A stretch of 62,922 bases of DNA, taken from assembly GCA_027488135.1 (NCBI GenBank), contig JAIYCH010000047.1, positions 1 through 62,922 on the forward strand. The letters run 5' to 3'. A program made the translations under genes and the position numbers. Of the stretch, positions 59,394 through 62,922 are shown piece after piece. Source of the stretch: Saprospiraceae bacterium (GTDB taxonomy: Bacteria; Bacteroidota; Bacteroidia; Chitinophagales; Saprospiraceae). Position 1 is the stretch's first letter. Every line of letters begins with the position of its first letter. Under the pieces are notes generated by a model. That model did not search any database. It saw only the letters and a program-made list of their open reading frames with translations, and was not told where the DNA came from.

Positions 59394-61115
59394 ATGAAGC
59401 GAACACCTAAAAACCTAATATCAGGCATTTTATTTATATGCCTATCTTGCCTGCCTATCTTATCGATGGCCCAAAATAAGTTAAAAGCAGTATCTCCAAA
59501 AACAGTGGCAAAAGGTCAAAATTTATTTGATGCCTTATGTTCCTCTTGTCATAATTTTTCCCAACGGGTCATTGGACCTGAACTAGGAACCGTAATGTCT
59601 GCGGCGTCAGTTGACTGGATAAAAAACATGATTGTCAATGCGGGTGCATTAATTGAAAAAGGAGATCCCAGGGCCAAACAATTGTATGAAGATTATAAAC
59701 AAGTCATGCCCTCTTTTCAGTATTTGAAAAAATCAGAGGTAGATGCGCTAATGTCCTATATTGGCAGCAAACAAAAGATAAGTAGCCCTACTATTCCTTC
59801 TTCTGATGGAATACCACCATTAACCGATCCTATTCCCACTAAAATAGCCAGGTCTCCCATTGCGCTGGACCTGACCTACGTTTCCACCTCACCTTTAACG
59901 GCCACCAAAGCGCCCCTATCGAGAATTAATGTATCGAGAACCCTTCCAGGAACGCCAAACCGGCTTTTTATTCAGGATTTACGCGGGTTTCTCTATGAGT
60001 TAAAGGATAACAAATGGGAAGTGGCCATAGATTTGATTCGTGAAAAACCATCATTTATTCACGCACCAGGATTAGCGACTGGTTTTGGCAGTTTTGCCTT
60101 CCATCCCGATTTTAAGTCAAATGGACTACTATATACGACCCATACAGAACCACCCGGCACGGCTAAGGCCGATTTTGCCTTTGAGGATTCCATCAAAGTG
60201 ACGCTTCAATGGGTTTTAACCGAATGGAAAATTCAGGATGCCAATAGCCTGCCATTTAAGGTCACAAACAGAACTTTACTTCGGATAAATGTGGCAACAC
60301 CCATCCATGGTGTTCAGGAATGTACTTTCAATACCACCGCCGTAAAAGGTTCCGCAGATTATGGCATGCTCTATGTTGGTGTGGGCGACGGCGGTGCTGC
60401 CGGAGAGGGCTGGACTCATGTAACGACGGGAAATAGCAGGATCTGGGGTTCGGTCATTCGGATAGATCCTTTCGGGAAAAATAGTAAAAATGGTCAATAC
60501 GGTATCCCATCCGATAATCCATTCGCAAAGTCAAAAGACGCTGACCTTTGTAAGGAAATCTATTGCCGTGGCTTTAGAAACCCAAACAGGATTGTCTGGA
60601 CACCCAAAGGTAAAATGCTGATAACAGACATTGGCCAATCCAATAGCGAGGAATTAAATCTGGGCATTCCCGGTGGAAATTATGGCTGGCCTGACAGGGA
60701 AGGTACTTTTGTGGTGCGTCCAAAGGCAAAAATAGATCAGGTTTTTCCCCTGCCAGCAGGTGGTGATCCTGTCCCATACCTTTATCCGGTAGCCCATTTT
60801 GACCATGACGAGGGGAAAGCCATTTCCGGTGGCTTTGTTTATACTGGCCAGAAAATTCCTGCTTTACAAGGGAAATATATATTTAGTGACGTAACAAACG
60901 GTCGATTTTTTTTCGTCGATGCTGATAAACTGAAATTAGGCACGCAATCTACCATCACTGAATTTGGCCTTACCCTTGACAGACAACCTTTTAGTTTCTT
61001 GTCTATTCATCCGAAATATAAACCTGATCTAAGAATCGGTTTAGACGAAAATGATGAGCTATTGATTTTCACCAAAGCAGATGGCAAAGTTTACAGAGTG
61101 GTTGGTGCCCAATAA
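59394..61115 (+). CDS. Exported cytochrome c fused to a sugar dehydrogenase-like propeller
   Basis: 573 residues. After a signal peptide (LSCLPILSMAQ), residues ~40-125 are a class I cytochrome c: heme motif C49-x2-C52-H53 (CSSCH) and an axial Met in VMPSFQ. From ~170 onward the protein matches glucose/sorbosone dehydrogenase-like propellers (LYVGVGDGGAAGEGW, YCRGFRNPNRIVWTPKGKML, GQSNSEELN, GGNYGWPDREG), many of which use PQQ. Electrons from sugar oxidation would pass directly to the heme. No PQQ synthesis genes are in the window. Confidence 0.85.
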   Translation: MKRTPKNLISGILFICLSCLPILSMAQNKLKAVSPKTVAKGQNLFDALCSSCHNFSQRVIGPELGTVMSAASVDWIKNMIVNAGALIEKGDPRAKQLYEDYKQVMPSFQYLKKSEVDALMSYIGSKQKISSPTIPSSDGIPPLTDPIPTKIARSPIALDLTYVSTSPLTATKAPLSRINVSRTLPGTPNRLFIQDLRGFLYELKDNKWEVAIDLIREKPSFIHAPGLATGFGSFAFHPDFKSNGLLYTTHTEPPGTAKADFAFEDSIKVTLQWVLTEWKIQDANSLPFKVTNRTLLRINVATPIHGVQECTFNTTAVKGSADYGMLYVGVGDGGAAGEGWTHVTTGNSRIWGSVIRIDPFGKNSKNGQYGIPSDNPFAKSKDADLCKEIYCRGFRNPNRIVWTPKGKMLITDIGQSNSEELNLGIPGGNYGWPDREGTFVVRPKAKIDQVFPLPAGGDPVPYLYPVAHFDHDEGKAISGGFVYTGQKIPALQGKYIFSDVTNGRFFFVDADKLKLGTQSTITEFGLTLDRQPFSFLSIHPKYKPDLRIGLDENDELLIFTKADGKVYRVVGAQ

Positions 61116-61121
61116 ATGATG

Positions 61122-61646
61122 CTATCCAACCCCTTTTTTCATTTCATAAACGAAATTATGTTTGGGTAGCTCCCCATAATAGGTAACTTCTTGTTCGAAT
61201 ATCTTTTCAGCACCTAATCGCTCCATCGCTTTTTGGGACCTGATATTTTGAGCACCAACCTCAAAATGAACCTTATCAACATAGTTAAATGCATGATGTA
61301 GCATGAGCCATTTAGCCTCCTTGTTAAAATGATGTCCCCAACAAACCCTTGAAAAAAAAGTGTAGCCAATTTTTATGAGACGTGCTTTAGCATCATAATC
61401 ATAAAATCGGGTGGAACCAATAATATCTCCTGTCACTGCATTTGAAATTAAAAAGGCTCCTTCCGATTGGATAGCCCCTTCAAAATACTTTTGAAAAACT
61501 TCCCGTTTAAACCTATCCGGATTAGGATGCTGTACCCAAATTATTTTATCTGAAGCCACCTCGAACAATCTTTCAAAATCACTTTCAAGCAGCGGCGTTA
61601 ATATTACTTTTTTATTTTCCAAAAGAATTATAGGTATTTTTTCCAT
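61122..61646 (-). CDS. GNAT family N-acetyltransferase (RimJ-like)
   Basis: 174 residues. Text typical of the RimJ/RimL GNAT branch: LTPLLESDFERLFEVA near the start, GDIIGSTRFYDYD, IGYTFFSRVCWG and a terminal NIRSQKAMERLGAE. Usual role: acetylation of protein N-termini or small molecules. Convergent with the preceding gene; 6 nt apart. Substrate unknown. Confidence 0.85.
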   Translation of the reverse strand: MEKIPIILLENKKVILTPLLESDFERLFEVASDKIIWVQHPNPDRFKREVFQKYFEGAIQSEGAFLISNAVTGDIIGSTRFYDYDAKARLIKIGYTFFSRVCWGHHFNKEAKWLMLHHAFNYVDKVHFEVGAQNIRSQKAMERLGAEKIFEQEVTYYGELPKHNFVYEMKKGVG

Positions 61647-61656
61647 ATAAAAATCA

Positions 61657-61689
61657 TTTGCATTATTGTATAAATATACCCTACATTTG
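61657..61689 (+). promoter_or_regulatory. Near-consensus Bacteroidota promoter
   Basis: A -33 TTTG at 61657-61660 and a -7 TACATTTG at 61682-61689 are 21 nt apart, matching the Bacteroidota pattern. Transcription would start near 61696. This sets the first gene's start at 61727, not 61658. Confidence 0.75.
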
Positions 61690-61726
61690 TGGAAGATACC
61701 TATTTCACCCGCAAGATTTTAACCTT

Positions 61727-61924
61727 ATGACAAATATTGAAAAATTTCACCAGGAATTGCTGTCAGAAGATCAAAAGGAAGAAACATCCTTAAAAGAAAA
61801 TACGACAGAAACAGATTATTTCGAGCAGATAGATATTCCCTATTTGGTCAAAAAATCATTGTCTCAATATCAGCCGGCGCCTCATCGGATCATTGCCATT
61901 AAAGAAAAAATCCTTAAGCGTTAA
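61727..61924 (+). CDS. Small acidic hypothetical protein, 65 aa
   Basis: 65 residues, polar, with an acidic central part (ENTTETDYFEQIDIP) and a basic end (IIAIKEKILKR). No signal, no known family. First gene after a clear promoter and the head of a three-gene run. The preceding in-frame ATG at 61658 lies in the promoter. Confidence 0.6.
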   Translation: MTNIEKFHQELLSEDQKEETSLKENTTETDYFEQIDIPYLVKKSLSQYQPAPHRIIAIKEKILKR

Positions 61925-61931
61925 ATGTCTT

Positions 61932-62486
61932 ATGCCCCTATTGCCTGTCCTTTTCCTCCTTCTTTTTTCGCTGAATGCGGCAGGTCAGGTGGTATTACCA
62001 GATTCGGTAAAAAATAAGATTGCTCAATTGAATGGGGAAATATTACTTCCCCTCGATGCTGATTACAAAAATACATCGTTTTTCAAAAACGAGAAAGAGG
62101 AGGAACCACATTGGGATATAATCCTTTCGGACAGAAAACACAAACGAGAAATTCGTTATATGTTTTTACCCGACACCTCAAGTAGCCATTTTCCCCCGGA
62201 CATGACCGTGTACCGTTTGGTGCTTCATATATGTAAAAATGATGAAAATAGTGTGGTCACTGCCAGAGAATTAAGTGAAGATGAGCTATTTGATTGGTAC
62301 CAATGCGATGATGGCAAAATCTACCAGTTTCCACCCAAAATCGCGTTAGGATATTACGCCTATTGCCGGCTGATTGCTATCCACAGGGAGGGCCGCGGAA
62401 AGGTTGTCATTTGCCTGTTGTACAATGACCCTCAGGATTTACAGGAGGGACATACTTATTCCTTCCGATTTTTAGATGATAAATAA
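61932..62486 (+). CDS. Hypothetical exported protein, 184 aa
   Basis: Start at ATG 61932 gives a signal peptide (MPLLPVLFLLLFSLNAAGQ). The mature part is a single beta-rich domain (DIILSDRKHKREIRYMFLP … YRLVLHICKND … GKVVICLLYND). No family is recognised. It starts 8 nt after the small gene and its stop overlaps the next start (TAATG), so it is in an operon. Confidence 0.6.
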   Translation: MPLLPVLFLLLFSLNAAGQVVLPDSVKNKIAQLNGEILLPLDADYKNTSFFKNEKEEEPHWDIILSDRKHKREIRYMFLPDTSSSHFPPDMTVYRLVLHICKNDENSVVTARELSEDELFDWYQCDDGKIYQFPPKIALGYYAYCRLIAIHREGRGKVVICLLYNDPQDLQEGHTYSFRFLDDK

Positions 62487-62922
62487 TGGAAAAAATAATG
62501 AAAATGAAAAATTCATTTAGTGAACATGACACGGCAGAATTTATAAGCCGAATCGACAAATTAACACCCACCACAAACCCAATCTGGGGCAAAATGGATG
62601 TTGCAAAAATGATGGCCCATTGCAATGTTACCTACGAATTGGAATATGAGAATATTCATCTAAAACCAAATGGATTTGTAAAATTAATGTTGATAATATT
62701 TGTAAAAAATGCTGTCGTTGGCCAAAAACCATACAAAAAGAATGGACAAACCGGATCACAATTTATAATTAAAGATAGCAGGAAGTTTGAAACGGAAAAG
62801 AAACGTTTGGTTGATTATTTAAACAAGACACAACAACTTGGGGAAACTTATTTTGACGGAAAAGAATCCCATTCATTTGGTGTTTTGACTGCACAAGAAT
62901 GGAGCACTATGTTTAGTAAACA
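62486..62922 (+). CDS. DUF1569 family protein (C-terminus cut by window end)
   Basis: 145 codons are visible. The text NPIWGKMDVAKMMAHCNVTY and FGVLTAQEWSTMFSK matches DUF1569, a DinB-like small family. Only a few C-terminal residues should be missing. Its ATG overlaps the preceding stop. Family function not established. Confidence 0.72.
   Translation, partial: MEKIMKMKNSFSEHDTAEFISRIDKLTPTTNPIWGKMDVAKMMAHCNVTYELEYENIHLKPNGFVKLMLIIFVKNAVVGQKPYKKNGQTGSQFIIKDSRKFETEKKRLVDYLNKTQQLGETYFDGKESHSFGVLTAQEWSTMFSK

Noticed and set aside
61658-61726. Longer start for the 65-aa gene
   Set aside because: It begins inside the -33 element of a clear promoter.
1-62922. tRNA, rRNA or CRISPR arrays
   Set aside because: No cloverleaf-type or rRNA-like sequence and no regularly spaced direct repeats were found by eye.

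Overview
The window is AT-rich DNA from a Bacteroidota bacterium. The evidence is three SusC/SusD outer-membrane pairs, a type IX secretion (T9SS) C-terminal domain on a sulfatase, Bacteroidota lipoprotein signals, and several promoters of the TAnnTTTG (-7) type. The class (Cytophagia, Sphingobacteriia or Chitinophagia) cannot be settled from these sequences alone. I saw no tRNA, rRNA or CRISPR array.

Region 1 (1-12.3 kb) is a decaying accessory/defence island. It holds a UPF0175/DUF3368 toxin-antitoxin pair, a DUF3800 protein, a decayed IS4-type element beside an orphan UPF0175 antitoxin, an ECF sigma factor with a probable anti-sigma partner and a transglutaminase-like protein, a broken VOC gene, a beta-propeller lipoprotein, a PIN toxin with a small partner, an AbiE-type locus whose toxin has lost everything past about 44 residues, a metallophosphoesterase, and an HsdS (type I restriction) scrap joined to a nuclease-like start. 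Degenerate intergenic repeats and one palindromic MITE-like element lie between them.

Region 2 (12.4-21.2 kb) has a two-domain esterase and a PhzF protein; a three-gene operon at 15.3-16.45 kb that looks like a toxin-antitoxin-SecB chaperone (TAC) system; then an SDR, a flavin amine oxidase, two DoxX-like proteins and a T9SS-exported sulfatase. Region 3 (21.4-26.2 kb) is SusCD pair 1; its SusC gene carries a 16-A coding tract.

Region 4 (26.3-36.3 kb) is a phosphorus-scavenging neighbourhood of three adjacent units: phosphonate catabolism (PhnX-like hydrolase, PhnZ-like HD oxygenase, DUF5690 transporter, divergent TIGR03364 flavoprotein), betaine-lipid synthesis (BtaA/BtaB), and a TonB-dependent receptor divergent from a beta-propeller phytase. 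The receptor gene is full length but has three in-frame stop codons, each where Glu is expected.

Region 5 (36.5-58.9 kb) holds two polysaccharide utilisation loci. One is SusC-SusD-lipoprotein-DUF4466. The other is a nine-gene operon: SusC, SusD, beta-helix glycan enzyme, sugar-acid MFS transporter, FAD oxidoreductase, zinc dehydrogenase, aldo/keto reductase, lactonase, mutarotase. A divergent LacI-type regulator with an N-terminal zinc ribbon sits at the far end. A perfect 26-bp palindrome lies between it and the long operon, and 30 nt including its right half recur upstream of the other SusC, so both loci probably form one regulon for a 6-deoxyhexose- or sugar-acid-containing glycan.

Region 6 (58.9-62.9 kb) has a DoxX-like protein, a cytochrome c/sugar dehydrogenase fusion, a GNAT acetyltransferase and a small operon with a near-consensus promoter that runs off the window end.
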